From Tulasnella sp. 424 (Eukaryota > Basidiomycota > Agaricomycetes > Cantharellales > Tulasnellaceae): 64,000 nucleotides of DNA. Every line of letters begins with the position of its first letter. The stretch's first letter is position 1. The stretch is taken from NCBI GenBank assembly GCA_019633425.1, contig WSUB01000074.1, positions 62,831 through 126,830 on the forward strand, in the 5' to 3' direction. The notes under the pieces were generated by a model that saw only the letters and a program-made list of their open reading frames with translations, had not been told where the DNA came from and did not search any database. The translations under genes were made by a program, and so were the position numbers. Below, in pieces: positions 10,981-23,150 of the stretch.

Positions 10981-11686
10981 ACTGTTATATGCATGTAAAC
11001 TGAACTATAAACGAAGATTGTTTGCGGCATCGCGGATGGGAGGGTCCGAAGGCACGATCGTCGGACACCACGTGAGACATGCCTTGCTGTCGGAGTTTGA
11101 AAACGCGTGTTCGGCACCGCACCGCTGTCATTTTGCGGAGCAATATTAAGCTTATACTGGTGGTAGTGGAGAAGGCACTATGAAAGTGATCTTAAGAGCG
11201 CTCTGTAATACGTTGCTTGAAAGGACCATCTTGACTTGGACGCTTGGTTTCCATCGTTGGTGAAGGGAAACGTGCCGCAGGGGTTGTCAGGATCGTCAGG
11301 ATCGACAATTCAGCCCACCTCACTCAGCCCGGCGGTCATGAACATTTCAACTATGACTCATCGCGGGCTCGTCGCCTTCGTATTTACGCGTGGTAGATGC
11401 ATGTGGTGAATGTGACTGGGGCTGAGACGATAACGAGGGTAAACGTGCCGTGAAGGTGATACGCGGTGACCAGAAGCGGAAAGAGCCGTGGGTGGATGAT
11501 TGTCCAGTCGGAACCGAAACATCCGCTCACCCCTACTTGATTCATCAACCCAACGACGACAACGCTTTTTATCTCATCAGCCCTCTCGGTCTCTCCTTCA
11601 ACACCTCCATCCCCCCTTAAAAGCGTCCACGTCGTCGCGAAATCCACCACCACTCCAGCGACATCCACCACTCTCCACCACCCCTA
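10981..11686. other. Intergenic, promoter of the coiled-coil gene
   Basis: About 0.7 kb without a recognised gene. It ends the secreted-gene array and contains the upstream region of the coiled-coil gene starting at 11687, including pyrimidine-rich sequence just before the ATG. Confidence 0.5.
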
Positions 11687-14600
11687 ATGGCGGGCACCAA
11701 ATCACCAAGAAAATCACTCCCAGGTAACAAATATCGACGACGGCGCTCATCAGCAATATCTAGAAAGCCAACTTATGCTGAACGTACGTGTCGCTTCTTT
11801 CATTTTGGCTCCGCTGCGGGCGTCTCTTTGTCCTAACCTGCCCTCACTCCAGGCCTGGTCAGCATCATCCAATTCATCCGCGACGAACGGCGACAAAGCC
11901 ATTCCAACCCAAAATACAAAGCTCCAGGATGCAACAACAAAAATGTCGTCCACCGCCGAAGCATTCTCAAGGAAGGTGAGGCACTGCGTTCTCTCCACTT
12001 CTGCGATCTTCTTTCATTTTCGGCGCGTCGACGTCATTTTCTAAACCCCCCCCCCCCCTTTGTTTCACGTTAGCCAAGCGACGCTATGAAGCCAACGGCG
12101 ACACATTTACAGTTCACGACGCGAAACAGTTCTCCAGGGCAGAAGGAGACTTGGTAAGTCACGTTTCCGTCGGCGTCGTCGTCGGTAGGCAACGATGAGC
12201 CGTTCACTCACTCTCTTCCCATTTGTCCCTTTCGGGAAAATTTTCAACCCGCGTTTCAACAGGCTGAAGCTGGCGTCCTCCAAAAAATAAGCAACACCGG
12301 GCACTATCGTCTCGCACATTCAATAGAGCAACAGTACGTCGCGTTTTCTTTTTAACGTCGTTGTCCGCTCTGCTTTCATGCTTATGCATTCCGACGCGCC
12401 GCAGGTTAGACAAGTCTTTCAAAGACCTCACCACCGAGGAACAGTCCGACCCTATCGTTATTGGCGACATCGTCCGACATGCTACAAACCAAGTCGACAG
12501 AAAACGTTCACCATCTCGCGAACCCTCTGCAAGTCCAGCGAAACGACGACGAACGAGCCTCGCCCCGCGATTCGCGACATTGGAACCCGAGTATTCGGTG
12601 CCGCCTCCTTCCACTCGCGGAGCGTCTCAGCACCCACCGCCTTCTCAAATTCGCTCGATGCCACCACAACAATTTAGACAATCGACTGTATCGTTCAAGC
12701 GCAAGACGAGGAACAGCACTGGTGGAAGGCTCGAGAGGTTGTTTGACGGCTCGCTGTCACCGCCGCCTAGCGATGACGAGGAGGAGGAGGAGTCGACGCA
12801 AACCCAGCTTGAACAAGCAAGAAGCAAAATCACTCGATTACATGCTGAGTTGGAGCGTTACAAGGCGCTCCTTAACGGTCAAGACGGTCACGACCAAGCA
12901 CCTCCCGCTGGTAGCGGCGAGCACTCGTTGGGTACCATCATCCCTGATAGCGAGGAGAGCCGTACAGTCATTCCCTCTGGCGAATTCCCCATCATCGACG
13001 TCCCTCCTCGTTCATCCATTCCTTATCAAAGCGAGCGACAACACCCCAATCGGGATTTGGAAGAGATGGATGTTACGTTCGCATCCAATGATAGACCTGC
13101 TCCTTCCTCGACTCACTCCTCCCCCGTTCGACCTTCCGTCTCCGCTCACGGCTCTTTTGTCAACGACCCTTCTTCATCTTCTTCCGCTCCCCGTCGCGCT
13201 CTTGGAAGGACCGGAAGCAATCGCGGGATGGTTGTACCTCCTCCTCATCCTACCCCGCCTCATACGTCCGATGAAGACGAAGATGAAGAGGAGGATGGTG
13301 GTATAGAGATGAACGACTCGTTGTTCCTTGGAGGCGCCGTAGCGTCCTTTGATGGGGTCGAAGATAGCTACAAGGTGGAGCTTTCGAGGCATCTGGCTAG
13401 AGAGGAAGAGTTGAGCAAGAGGGTGGAGGAGTTGGAGAATGTTGCGCGGGAGAAGGATGAGAGAGTGAAGGAGTTGGAGGCTAAAGCTGAGAGGTTGCAC
13501 GGCGAAGTGGTATGTCGCTGACAGATATTATTCGAAGAAACTTTAAATTGATGGTTTTCTCTCTTCTAGGACAATGCTGCCGACGAGCACAATTCTTCTC
13601 TTCAAGAGCGCGACCACCGAATCGCTGAACTCGAGGAAGAACTCGCTCGGAAGGTCGAAGAGCTCAAAGACGCCGAAGAGAAGTACCATGGAGATGTTTT
13701 GGCCCTCGAAGTCGCCAACGGGGATATGACATCTCGAATGGAAGCGCTGGAGGCAGAAAAGCGACAAGCTACTCAAAACGTTGTCACCGCTCAGGCTGAG
13801 GTGGACGCGAATGCCGCCATGGTTGTAGATTTGCAAGGTAGATTGCAAGTTGCGGAAGAGACTGCGCAGCAGTCTGCAGCCCGGGTCAACGAGTTGGAGC
13901 AGGAAGTCCAGGAGAGGGAAGGACAGCTTGCTGAAGCTACCACCACCATTGAGGACCTCCTCGTCAAGATCGTGGACTTGGAAACCAAGACTGCCGACCT
14001 CCGCCTTCAGTTGAATGCAGTGGAGGATGAGAAGACACAAGCTGCTTTAATGTCTTCCAACGCCATCGCCGAGCGGGACAAAAAGATCTCCGGCCTGCAA
14101 GCGAGACTTGAGACCGAGCAGCTCGACTTGGACGCTACCGCCACCGTTCTGACCGCTCGGAATACGGAGCTAGCGGCTTCCCAACAGCAAGTTATCAACC
14201 TTGAACGCGAGGTCGAGGCAGCCGAGTTGAGGGTTGAACAAGCGCTGCAATCTGCCGACCAGTTATCTGCGTTGAACACTGCGACCGAGAGAAACCTTGC
14301 AGCGGCGACTGCTTCGGTCAACGAGTTGAACGGAAAAGTCCAGCTGACGGAGACTCGGCTGGCGATGGCCGTCACGGAGGTAGCGCGTTTGTCGTCCGAG
14401 CTCATGGCGTCCCAGCTGCAGACCAACTCGCTCGAGAGGCAGTTGGACGCTGCGAGGCTCGAGCTTGGTTCCGCTCAGATCCAACTCAACGAGGCTCAGG
14501 AGTCGAAGAAACGCAGCGAAGAGAGCTTGAACGGGCGGATCACGGATTTGGAGTCGCAGTTGTCAGCTTCCGCCAACGCTCACTCGCAACTTGCGGAGAG

Positions 14601-15143
14601 CATCCAGTCATATCAGGGCCAACTCACCGAGTCGCGCAATGCTCATAACATTGTGCACGGCTCGTTGTCCCGTTCGCGCGCGCAAGTCGAGGAGCTTCGG
14701 GCTTTGTTGGCTGAACAGTCGAACGAGCTCGACGAATTGGTCGACCAGGCCACCGCTCTCGTCGAAGACAAGGCCGCTTTGGAGTCGTCTCTCGTTCACG
14801 CGGCCGACGCGATCAAGAACTTGGAACGTCAAGTCTCGAAAGCGGATCGCAAAGTCGTGCAGTTGTCGAACACTAATCACCAGCTCAATGTTGAGAAGGA
14901 TGGCGCGATGAGGGATGCGGAGGAGATGAAGAAGCAGAAGGAGTCGGTGGAGAAGAAGGTTGAGAACGTGTTGGGGAGGTATGCCGAGTTGAAGACAAAG
15001 ATCACGGTCGTGCAAGAGTTTATGGGGCAGGCCGTTGCTGCAGTCAACGATGTTGAGATGGCGATTGTGAGTTCTTGTGCCATGAACGAATAGGACATGC
15101 GGCGCTGACTCTAGCTCCTCTGTAGGATTCCCCGATCGCGTAA
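11687..15143 (+). CDS. Long coiled-coil protein with an unrecognised N-terminal domain
   Basis: Multi-exon gene. Exon 1 (11687-11783) encodes a basic start (M-A-G-T-K-S-P-R-K-S-L). Exons 2-4 encode a compact, probably helical region with the motifs L-V-S-I-I-Q-F-I-R, R-R-S-I-L-K-E-A-K-R-R-Y, A-E-A-G-V-L and T-G-H-Y-R-L. A low-complexity Ser/Pro-rich region with K-R-R-R clusters (nuclear-localisation-like) and an acidic run follows. From about 13370 a heptad-rich coiled coil runs to the end, rich in E-L-E, L-E-A-E and L-Q repeats. The last exon (15126-15143) encodes D-S-P-I-A then stop; its phase matches the donor at 15066. I do not recognise the protein. A chromosome- or cytoskeleton-associated scaffold is plausible from architecture alone. 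Confidence 0.8.
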
Positions 15144-15524
15144 TTGCCAGTAACTCTCCAGTCTGTTCTTGGTTTCGGTTTCTCGTATGGTTTCCTCACT
15201 TCAAAAGTTGCATCGGCATGCACATCATTATTCCAAACTTTCGCGTTGTATTACTATGGAATTCATCTCTCTTCGTTCGTTGGATCCCTGCTGTAAGTTG
15301 GTTTGTTGCATTTTAATATCCCTCCTCTTCCTGCTCGAGCGCTCCGGTCATGTTTCTTTTTCCTCCTACACTATGCATTGTACTTCTTTCGCTAATATAG
15401 CCATGAAACTGCCAAGGTCCTAAGATGTGGCTGTGATCCAGTAACACCGCGTCACCATTAAAGAGAGATACGAAATAAGATACATGATAATCAAGGAACA
15501 TATATATCGGGCTTTTCGGGTACA
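15144..15524. other. Convergent intergenic spacer
   Basis: Lies between the 3' ends of the coiled-coil gene and the minus-strand oxygenase-like gene. It should hold both transcript ends; no gene is seen. Confidence 0.5.
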
Positions 15525-18500
15525 TTAAGGGCTGGTTAGGTCGATAATTGTGATATTTTCGTTGTTTGATAATCGAGGACGCTTTGCCGCGGAATTATTT
15601 TGCCTCGGAGTCTGAGGTGCAGCCTGAGGTTGACTTGTCGACTGAATCTGCGAATAGGGTCTCTTGGGAGCCGAAGAAGCGACTGATGCAGATGGCCCGG
15701 CGTTAGGGATGGTCGAAGTGTTGAGCGGAGCCTAGGGGAGGTGAAAATTGAGTAACAACCCGTCACCGTAGAGACTGGACGTACGCGATGATCAATCGAG
15801 GAAACATCAAGGTTGAGTAAGAGCGAGCGGTAAACCGAGTCCCCGAGAATCCTAAACCAAAACATATCCACGCCAGGGACAGTTCGGAGAAGCTTAAGCA
15901 CGTTATCTCGAGCTTGTTTCCACTTGGCTGAGGCTTTGTAAAAGCCATCTTGCATCTTTAGCTGCGTTAGGAAGGTCAAGATAGCAGTTAGAACGCCCAA
16001 AAGATGGATCCAGCTGCCGTATGGAATTAGCTCTTACCGTGAAATCGCCTGCCCGACCTGGCAAATTCCATTGACATATCGCTAAGGCTCTGCATCGACG
16101 CAGTTGCTGGTCGACGTGCCGTCCCTCGGTAACTCCGAGAGTTCGGAATATCATTTCCTGGCGCTCGAGTCGAAGGGGTAGCACCTGTGCGACGAGCCTG
16201 CATGATTTGCATTGATACCTCGGACAGCGCCTCAGCTCGGTGGAGAGAAGCGAGACCTCTGCATAACCCAGCGCCTTTTCGACACATGTTCCGACGATCT
16301 GCGCAGTTTTCATTGCGAGTGGGTGAGCTTCAGGTCCGTAGAGATTGAAACTACGCGATGCAGCGCGAGTCCAGACCTCGGGCACGAGGGGAAGCAGGAC
16401 GTTGGAGATGGCGTTCTTGTCCATTCTTTGGCTCTCGGATTGCATGCGACCTAGGATCTCTGAGCACGCCCCCAAGTTCTGGACATCTAAGCATAGATCT
16501 ATCCACTCCACAAGGCTCGTGAATGTCGAATTACTGCGGACGTTGCGTGAAATCATCACCCGGAGCATGTCACCGATCATTTTATCGAGCGACTGTCCTG
16601 TTTGAGGGCTTGTTGCGAGGAACAGCCGTCGCGAATGGAGATTCCGGACGAATGCCTTGATTGCTGCATCATCTCTTACATGGTTGACGAGAGCTGGGAC
16701 GACACTGAATCAGAATACTGGCGTTAGCAATTCGGTGCTGGAGGTAAATAAGGCCGGCTTACCTCTCTTCAAGGGCACCCAAAGACCCAGCGTCCACAGC
16801 CATCTGAACTAGCTTGAGCAGCTCTCCTGTGATAGGTCGATCCGATCTTAAGTATTCCAGGCCTTTCGCATACCAAACCGTCAAGGATCGGTAAAATGCC
16901 GCTCCTCCAGGGCGAAGTGTAACCCGACCCTCATACAAAATGCCCAACAATGGCTCGAACTGCGGCAACAGCGGAAGAATGGTACTCGCGTAGCGCGCGA
17001 TTTCCTGGCTGCGACCCCACTGTCCGTTCGAAAAGCGTTCGGGCGACAGTTTTTTTAGGACCGCCTCCACGCCTCCTTCGAATCCCATGGCCAAGCACGT
17101 CTTGATGTGACCGAGGGCAAGTTCCAGATATCTCTGCTCCAGCTTGATTGTATGATCTTTAGGGTTATCGAAGTAGTCGCTGTTGGATATTCCTCGAGCG
17201 AGAAGCTTCAAAACGAGGTGGCCGGCTGTCGCTACGTCTTGCGTCGTCTTGAGAATGCCGCTCCCAGCATTGAGTCTTGTTTCTTGATGAAGCAACGTAG
17301 CCAGATCAAAGACAGCGTCCGTCGGTGTAAACTTGTTTACCAGCGGCGAAATGCTTAAGCAATTTATTTCAGTGTTTAATAGTGCTCGAGCAGATGAAAG
17401 AACCTACGTTCGAGAGAAGGTCGATAGGTCCCCGTGCTCACGCAAGTAAGCAAAGATTGGCGCAATATCAGGTTTCGCAAGAGGTGCAAGATTCTCTAGG
17501 ACAGCCTTTTGGCGTTCGTCTATCCATGTCGCCAGTTCTGGATGTTCTGATCCCAGGTGGACTCGGAGGCTTTCGAGGAGCTGCAGACGATCCGAATTGC
17601 TGGTATCGTTCTGTAGGATCCGCTCGATGCTAGAAAGAAAAGGTTAAAGGCCAAACGCGAGACAAATACAGCGAAGACACGTACACAGGTTTCATATAGT
17701 CGATCCCAAACTTCGCCAACGCATCAAGAATGCCTTCACACCCAAGCCGTCTGACTTTCTCCTCCCCGTGACATCGCTTCATGGCCCGTTCAAAGAGCTC
17801 TCTGTTGTCCCATCTCGAAGCGGCTCGGCTCAAAGTGGATAAAATACGAGGGTCTGAACTCCAATGTTGCTGGTAACGGGCATACTCCAGAAGGCACTCG
17901 ACGCAATCCAGTTGCTTTTGGTCAGGGTTGCAAGTATCTCCTTGTTCCAAAATCTCAAACGCTTGTCCTTCGACGTATTCTCGACCCTCGGTGAGCTCTT
18001 CATGCCGGAAAGCAGGCCAGATAACCAGGACGGTCCCTCGGTATGCTAAGAGCCCACAAGTTAGACATTGTATCATAACGGAGCAGCAGGAGCAAAACTT
18101 ACACCGCGTTAACGAACCGGAACCCTGGAGTGGTTTGCAAGCAAAAAAGGTTATTAGTCACTCGGCTCTGGGGAAGGTCACGGCGAGCGTTGACTGACAT
18201 TTCCCTTCCAACCTCCATACTCCTCGTCGTCTGGCTCATCAGACTCTAAGTCGTCTAGCATGCTTTCGGGTATATGTTCCGCGACATCTTCCCCAACGTC
18301 GTCTAACTCTTCAGCTATGACTTCCCCAGTTCTGATATCAACCAGAGTTATACAGCTGGTTTCCTTTGAGTTGACCTCCCCCATTGTATATTCGGAAGGC
18401 GTCGGGTCTGGCGTTTCCGGTCTGGCATAGTCTTCGTAATCGGAATTATATGAGCTGGGTTCGTACTCCCCGTCCTCGTCCCAGTTGTCGTACCGCCCCT

Positions 18501-19851
18501 GGTAATCAGGCGTCCCTTCGATTACAGTCTCGAGAGTGGCCAGCCCAACGTTGAATCCGCATTCCCTCGCAACTGCCTCTACAAACTCGATTTTCCGGAG
18601 GTCCTGGGGTGCAGTCACCATACCTCTAAGTCCAACGTCGGCAAGGTTCTCGACGTCATAATGTCCCGATAGAAGGCAGACAATCTTCTGGAGTCCTGCC
18701 CAGCCTTCCCTCTTCCATGAGAGTAACGCATGTTTCAACGCGGCGGTTTGGGCGGTGGGTGAAGGTAAACACGGGATTGGTTTGGCAGGATCGGTGTGAA
18801 CGAGGGTGTAGCGAAGGGCGAGTCGGAAACCCGCTGAAATGGGAACGACCCCTTGAAGGCGTACGTCGGGGGAGGAAGAATACCATGCTAGGACAGAAGT
18901 GGCCAAATAGCTGGGAGGAGATGGATCGTAGAGAGTTACAGCGGCGCCATAGTTGATTTGAGTGATGCCACCTATGTGCGGAGAGGGAAGAGTGACGAGA
19001 ACGGAACTGAAATATGGATTCGGGGAGTGAACAGCGTCCGGTCTGCGACAAACGGGTAGCATGGCGAGCAGTTTAGATCCCGGCACAGATTTGAATTAAA
19101 GGATTAGGACTTACGTTGGCTGGACCTCAAATTGGTATGAGCTATACGTGTCGGGTGGGAAAGGGCAGTAGTCAGTCTGGGCAAAGGTTTCACTTTCGGT
19201 GTCATCCCACCCACCTCGCGCCCGGACAGAAGAGCAGTAAGGAGACTAAGTCTAATCTGGGTGGATATTTTCCCCCATCGACTACCCCAAGAACCTTGCA
19301 GACCTCTCGCCTTATAGCCTCCATAAATCCGACCCAGGCTGGATTATCGATTCTCACCTGACGGGCGAGACGTTAGGCCTGCTGTAAAATAGACGTAGAA
19401 ATATGCTTACTCCATCCGCTCTGGTTTCAAGAACTCCAGCGAAAGGCTGAGTGGTTTCAGTGCCAAGACATTGGGACCATATTCGCCGAGCTTCGCGCTC
19501 GTTAAGCGGCAATCCAATACGTCCTAGCTCGGAGTCCGGTAGAAGTCGCAGTCCGGGGTTCGGGGCTTCGCTGAAGGTCCTGGCATACATGTGAGAGCCT
19601 TGGAACTCCGAGCACTCGTCGAGGCAAGCTTCAATGGCGGCCTGAGAGATGCAAAAACAAATGAGAATTCGATCAATAGAGATCTCGTTCCTACGCACCG
19701 CGATGTCTTCACAAGGATCAGAGAGGTCGATAGCGTCGTTATCTTCAAACCTCCGTAAACCTAGGGAAGAGTCGGGCGGGGCTGGCACGTTTAATTCCGC
19801 GTTGTTCTCAGAGGCTGATCCTCCATTCCCTTCTTCGGCATTTGTATGCAT
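15525..19851 (-). CDS. 2OG-Fe(II)-oxygenase-like fungal protein with probably inactive site and C-terminal SIM
   Basis: A large multi-exon gene of roughly 1,000 codons. The N-terminal part reads N-P-A-W-V-G-F-M-E-A-I, then L-D-L-V-S-L-L-L-F-C-P-G, V-L-V-T-L-P-S-P-H-I-G-G, and S-A-G-F-R-L-A-L-R-Y. This matches the double-stranded beta-helix of the fungal prolyl-4-hydroxylase-type 2OG-Fe(II) family. Where relatives have the H-x-D iron ligands this protein reads E-V-Q, and the distal His position is Gln, while the G-x-R 2-oxoglutarate Arg is kept. An acidic linker and a long helical C-terminal region follow. The last exon, joined in phase at the CGC/GCT junction near 15730, ends K-R-P-R-L-S-N-N-E-N-I-T-I-I-D-L-T-S-P: an NLS-like cluster plus a SUMO-interaction-type motif. 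The start at 19851 is conservative; upstream frames may add residues (see 19918-20592). Confidence 0.78.
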
Positions 19852-19917
19852 CGGTGCCTACGTCGATGGGGACAATTTACATCAGCGGTGTACTATTTTC
19901 TGCGAGAGCAGCAATCA

Positions 19918-20592
19918 CACACCAGATTTTGGACCGAAAGGTCCTCTAAGTTTGTGCTAGGAGTGAGAGGACCGGAATTGGTGACATCTGCTGGTACGCT
20001 TATGGTCTTGTCCTCAGTAGTTGCAGGTGTCGCCGCAGGCGTTGCTCCAGACGTCGGCGATGAAGGGCCGGTAGCTGACGGACTCCCGGAAGAGACGGAA
20101 TGGACAATTCCTTGTGTTTCGGAGGTTTCACATGCTACAGAAGTTGAAGATTGGTGGGTCGGCTCGCTTGGGGTGGCCTATGAGTTCAGGGCGCAAGGTT
20201 ATAAGAACGCGCCTCCCGTTGACTGGACCCGAACTTGCCATTTCGGGCACGGTGCCTGATTGAGGCAAGTCCGGAGCAAGGCTCGATACCACATCGCTTT
20301 CCATTTGGGTGGGTCTGTTGACTTGTTTTTCTAATCCGTCGAACATGGTTGACTGCATGATGCAAAGGTCAACTGAGGGAGAACAAAAAGAGCGAGACAA
20401 AGAGGGAACCCCACGAACCGAAACTTCTGCGTTCGGAGAACTGCTCATCGACGATCTCAGTATGCCCTCGACATCTGCTTCTGACGTTATTGAGCCTCTC
20501 CGCTGGCTGGTAGGGTGGTTGTCCTCCATTTCTGGACTCGTCGGTGTCAACTCAGTCCCGCCCTCAAGGCGAAGAGGGTTCCCAATCAGCAT
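19918..20592 (-). CDS. Probable 5' exons of the oxygenase-like gene
   Basis: On the minus strand an ATG at 20592 opens a Ser/Thr/Pro-rich frame (M-L-I-G-N-P-L-R-L-E-G-G). A candidate intron ending in TCATAG joins it to a second Ser/Thr-rich frame (S-V-A-C-E-T-S-E-T-Q-G-I-V) that runs to about 19920. A donor GTGTGT after V-Q-N-L and an acceptor GACGTAG just before G-C-A-C-C-G-A-T-G would join it in phase 0 to the oxygenase-like gene. The region is copied, with frameshifts, at 23854-24473 and 27653-28272. That fits a clipped 5' gene end carried along in a duplication. This is inference: the sequence is low-complexity and cDNA is needed. An even earlier start near 20783 is possible. Confidence 0.4.
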
Positions 20593-20820
20593 TGTAGACC
20601 GCTAAGGTGTGCTCGAGTAGAACTCACTGTATTCATTACCGTTGGTTTTGGAGGCTCTTGGTCCATCCTCTTTGATGGAGAAAAAAAATATTGTTTTGAT
20701 TTTGATGGGTGGGTCGGAGAATGAAAAGCGTGTTCGTGTGGATGTGGGGTCATTTGCTCGTCGGGTTCGTTGTTTATCGTCACATCACCTCCGCCCTTCT
20801 CGCTCCAAGTCCAGCTGAAG

Positions 20821-21413
20821 TTCGGACCGCCTATCGTAGTACGTCAAGCCTTAGGCATTCTGACGCTTTAATCCTTCTGAGCCCCTTTTTAGGCTGATTT
20901 ACTATCAACTCCAATTCATGGTTTCCAACTGAGCGTCGATAGTGAGAGAGCTTCCCGAGATGATACGACATAGTAAAGACTCATAAAACTCATAATTGTG
21001 AAAGCTGGCCGCAACTCCTACCCTCGTGAAGAAGGGATTTACCGGCGGATATGACTTCATCAGAGGGGAATTGGGGCCTGGCGGGGCTGCCATGACTATT
21101 GGCTCAACATTGGAACCAGTCCTTACTCGTATAAGCATCTGTATGTGATCCGTTAACTGAGGTGACCGACTACTCGTCATTGCTGACGGCCGCCTTACAA
21201 CCTGAGACTTTGACAAGCAACTGACAATGTCATGGACGGCGGGCGTCGGAACCCTCGTCCACGCCGATGCGACGGCCGACTACGGCTGGAACGAACTCCT
21301 TGGCATACTATATCCATGGAAAATGGGTGTTGTATCTGTAAACTGGGACGGATGTTCCTTTTGGCGTTACTTGCGTCATCGCCCGGCTCGTCGTCGATAT
21401 CGACATCGCTTAG
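20821..21413 (+). pseudogene. Secreted four-cysteine family pseudogene, exon 1 lost
   Basis: Homologous to the intact gene at 35745-36439 from TTCGGACCGCCTATCGT onward. The signal-peptide exon is replaced by unrelated upstream sequence with no in-frame ATG. Exon 2 is still readable (T-P-I-H-G-F-Q-L-S-V-D). Exon 3 has a 1-nt deletion in the run AGAGGGGAATT (intact copy AGTGGGGGAATT), which shifts the frame before the second Cys. Exon 4 begins ACCTGAGAC, so the conserved Trp codon is TGA. Three separate lesions make it a pseudogene. The frameshift and exon-1 loss are shared with the copy at 24681, so they predate that duplication. Confidence 0.82.
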
Positions 21414-22396
21414 TCGCTTACAACGGCCGCGATTTAAATATGGCAATGAAGTTCGTGCTTCTTTGGGGGTACACCAGACCTGATAGACCTCAGAATCTAA
21501 AACTCTACGTCCCCGTTAAGTTGATCCTCTGAACTGGGTTCATTGCAAACCAGGAAAGAAGCGACGTTCTCGGTAGGTTTCGTGGGAATGGGGTCTTCTG
21601 TGTGTGTGGGGAACCTCAGTCGGAAAAAGTCCGAAGGGTCAAATAGGCGCAATTTCCGTTTTTAGCTCTCGTCCTTCCGCTCCAAATTGGGCCTTCGTCT
21701 TCCCGAGTCAACATTCAACAAGAATGGGAGCACTGGTTTGCCACCGACTCAACGGCAATGGGAACTACCGTGCTCCATGAGCGGGGGCCGTGGTGGCGCA
21801 GAATTGCATCCCCGATCTGCTTCCCCGCCGACCGCTGGCACCCGCTCCCATCGGGATACTAGTCGAGACATTTACCTGGCCAGTATGAGGCATATTTGAC
21901 GCTACAGCCTGCGATCGGTGGGAATGTACTGGGATGCCTAGGTAGTCAAGCCAAGCTGGTGGGCCAAGCTTAGATTCAAAGTTCCCCGCTGGCGGGATGA
22001 TTGATCACTTATCACCAATACCTCTTTCTAGACCCAGCTAGGACCTCGAACCGACCGGTTTGGCACTTTGCATACCACTTGCCGTGCCGGCGCGGGATGT
22101 CCAAACCATTGTCTTCGCCCCCACCCACCAAAACCATTATCTCGAATGTTGCTGCGGTTCTCAGATCGGGTCCTTGGCTGTTTCCTGAAAGATCGGCCGG
22201 AAATTTACACAACGTTAAAGATAGTCGGGCTAAGAATAGTAACATGCGAGTGATCCCGGCGAAACTGCAGTTTTGGTTGTTTGAGTGAGGTGCGAGAGAC
22301 GTATAAAAAGTGTCTCGCTTGTCGGCGGATGAACTGCAGCAAGTCACCTGCTACACTTCCAGAGTACTCGGCTTACTACACCAAGCCATCTCAATC
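21414..22396. other. Repeated spacer and promoter of the subgroup-B secreted gene
   Basis: About 1 kb shared with 25276-26224 and 36440-37427. Short frames in it are not conserved between copies. It ends with the promoter of the gene at 22397. Confidence 0.55.
22301..22308 (+). promoter_or_regulatory. TATA box
   Basis: TATAAAAA, 96 nt upstream of the ATG at 22397, in the context GAGACGTATAAAAAGTGTCTC that recurs before the two sister genes. Confidence 0.65.
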
Positions 22397-23150
22397 ATGC
22401 TCCTTTCATCTCTCGCTCTCGTTCTCTTCGCGGCTGTGGCCACTGCTGCCCCTGCATCCCAGGACGCCAACGCCGCTAGAGCCATCAGCGGAATCTGCCT
22501 ACCTCCTGCCTATGTAGGAACTCCTCCAAACATCACCGTAAGATAACATTACATCTAGCGCTTAGTTATTTCTTTGGCTTAAAACACATGCCATTAGGCG
22601 ATCACCCCCGGAACTGTGGTAACTGGCTTGTACCTCAGCGTCAATGACACCTCCAGTAAGCAAGAGTCTTCTGACCACAAATTTATATCTCTTATGTCCT
22701 AATCGACCGATATCTGCAGCGACCGGCAGTGCAGCGATCCTTTCGACCGACACCAACATTGGTCGCCTCGGGGTCAGCGAAGGCACGATCGCGGCATACA
22801 CGGGCCCCTGCTCGCCTTTCTACCTCCAGATCGGTACAAGCGACAAGTCTTACAAGCCCTTGTAAGTAACCGTTCTTTACCCATTGATGAAGTCATTATC
22901 GACCGTTCATACCTGCAGGACTTGGGACTTCACCGAGGCCGACAACATCTGGGACGCCGACTTCGACAAAATCATCACGGCCAAGGCTTCGGGCTCATCC
23001 GAGTTCCTTGCTTGCAAACCCCTCTTGTCTAAGGCGTCCGACCCCTACTCTGTTTACCTTCAAACCGGCAAGGATCGTCCAGTCGGCTTGTGCGCTACGA
23101 CGAAGCTCAAGATTTCCAAGAACGGGTTGAAACTTGCCGGAACCAAGTAA
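22397..23150 (+). CDS. Small secreted four-cysteine protein, subgroup B, unit 1
   Basis: About 190 residues in four exons with phases 0, 1, 2. The signal peptide (M-L-L-S-S-L-A-L-V-L-F-A-A-V-A) ends T-A-A-P, followed by a P-A-S-Q-D-A-N-A-A linker. Cysteines in G-I-C-L, G-P-C-S, L-A-C-K and G-L-C-A. The central domain differs strongly from the other array members (T-W-D-F-T instead of S-W-A-F-D, S-P-F-Y-L-Q-I-G instead of W-L-N-I-G). It keeps S-D-K-S-Y-K-P-L, S-S-E-F-L-A-C and V-Y-L-Q-T-G-K-D. Potential N-glycosylation sites are N-I-T and N-D-T. The C-terminal K-L-K-I-S-K-N-G-L tail is specific to this subgroup. The frame is intact; function unknown. Confidence 0.88.

Noticed and set aside
12046..12058. 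Poly-C tract
   Set aside because: Lies within an intron of the coiled-coil gene, just before the acceptor; simple pyrimidine tract.
12461..13306. Second plus-strand frame of 281 codons inside the coiled-coil gene
   Set aside because: Overlaps the supported exon in another frame, has no start context or domain, and its composition mirrors the real frame.
20709..20897. Frame M-G-R-R-M-K-S-V-F-V.. that looks like a new signal peptide for the secreted pseudogene
   Set aside because: It is in a different frame from the homologous G-P-P-I-V codons and ends soon after; the frame that would continue into the family sequence has a TGA and no ATG.
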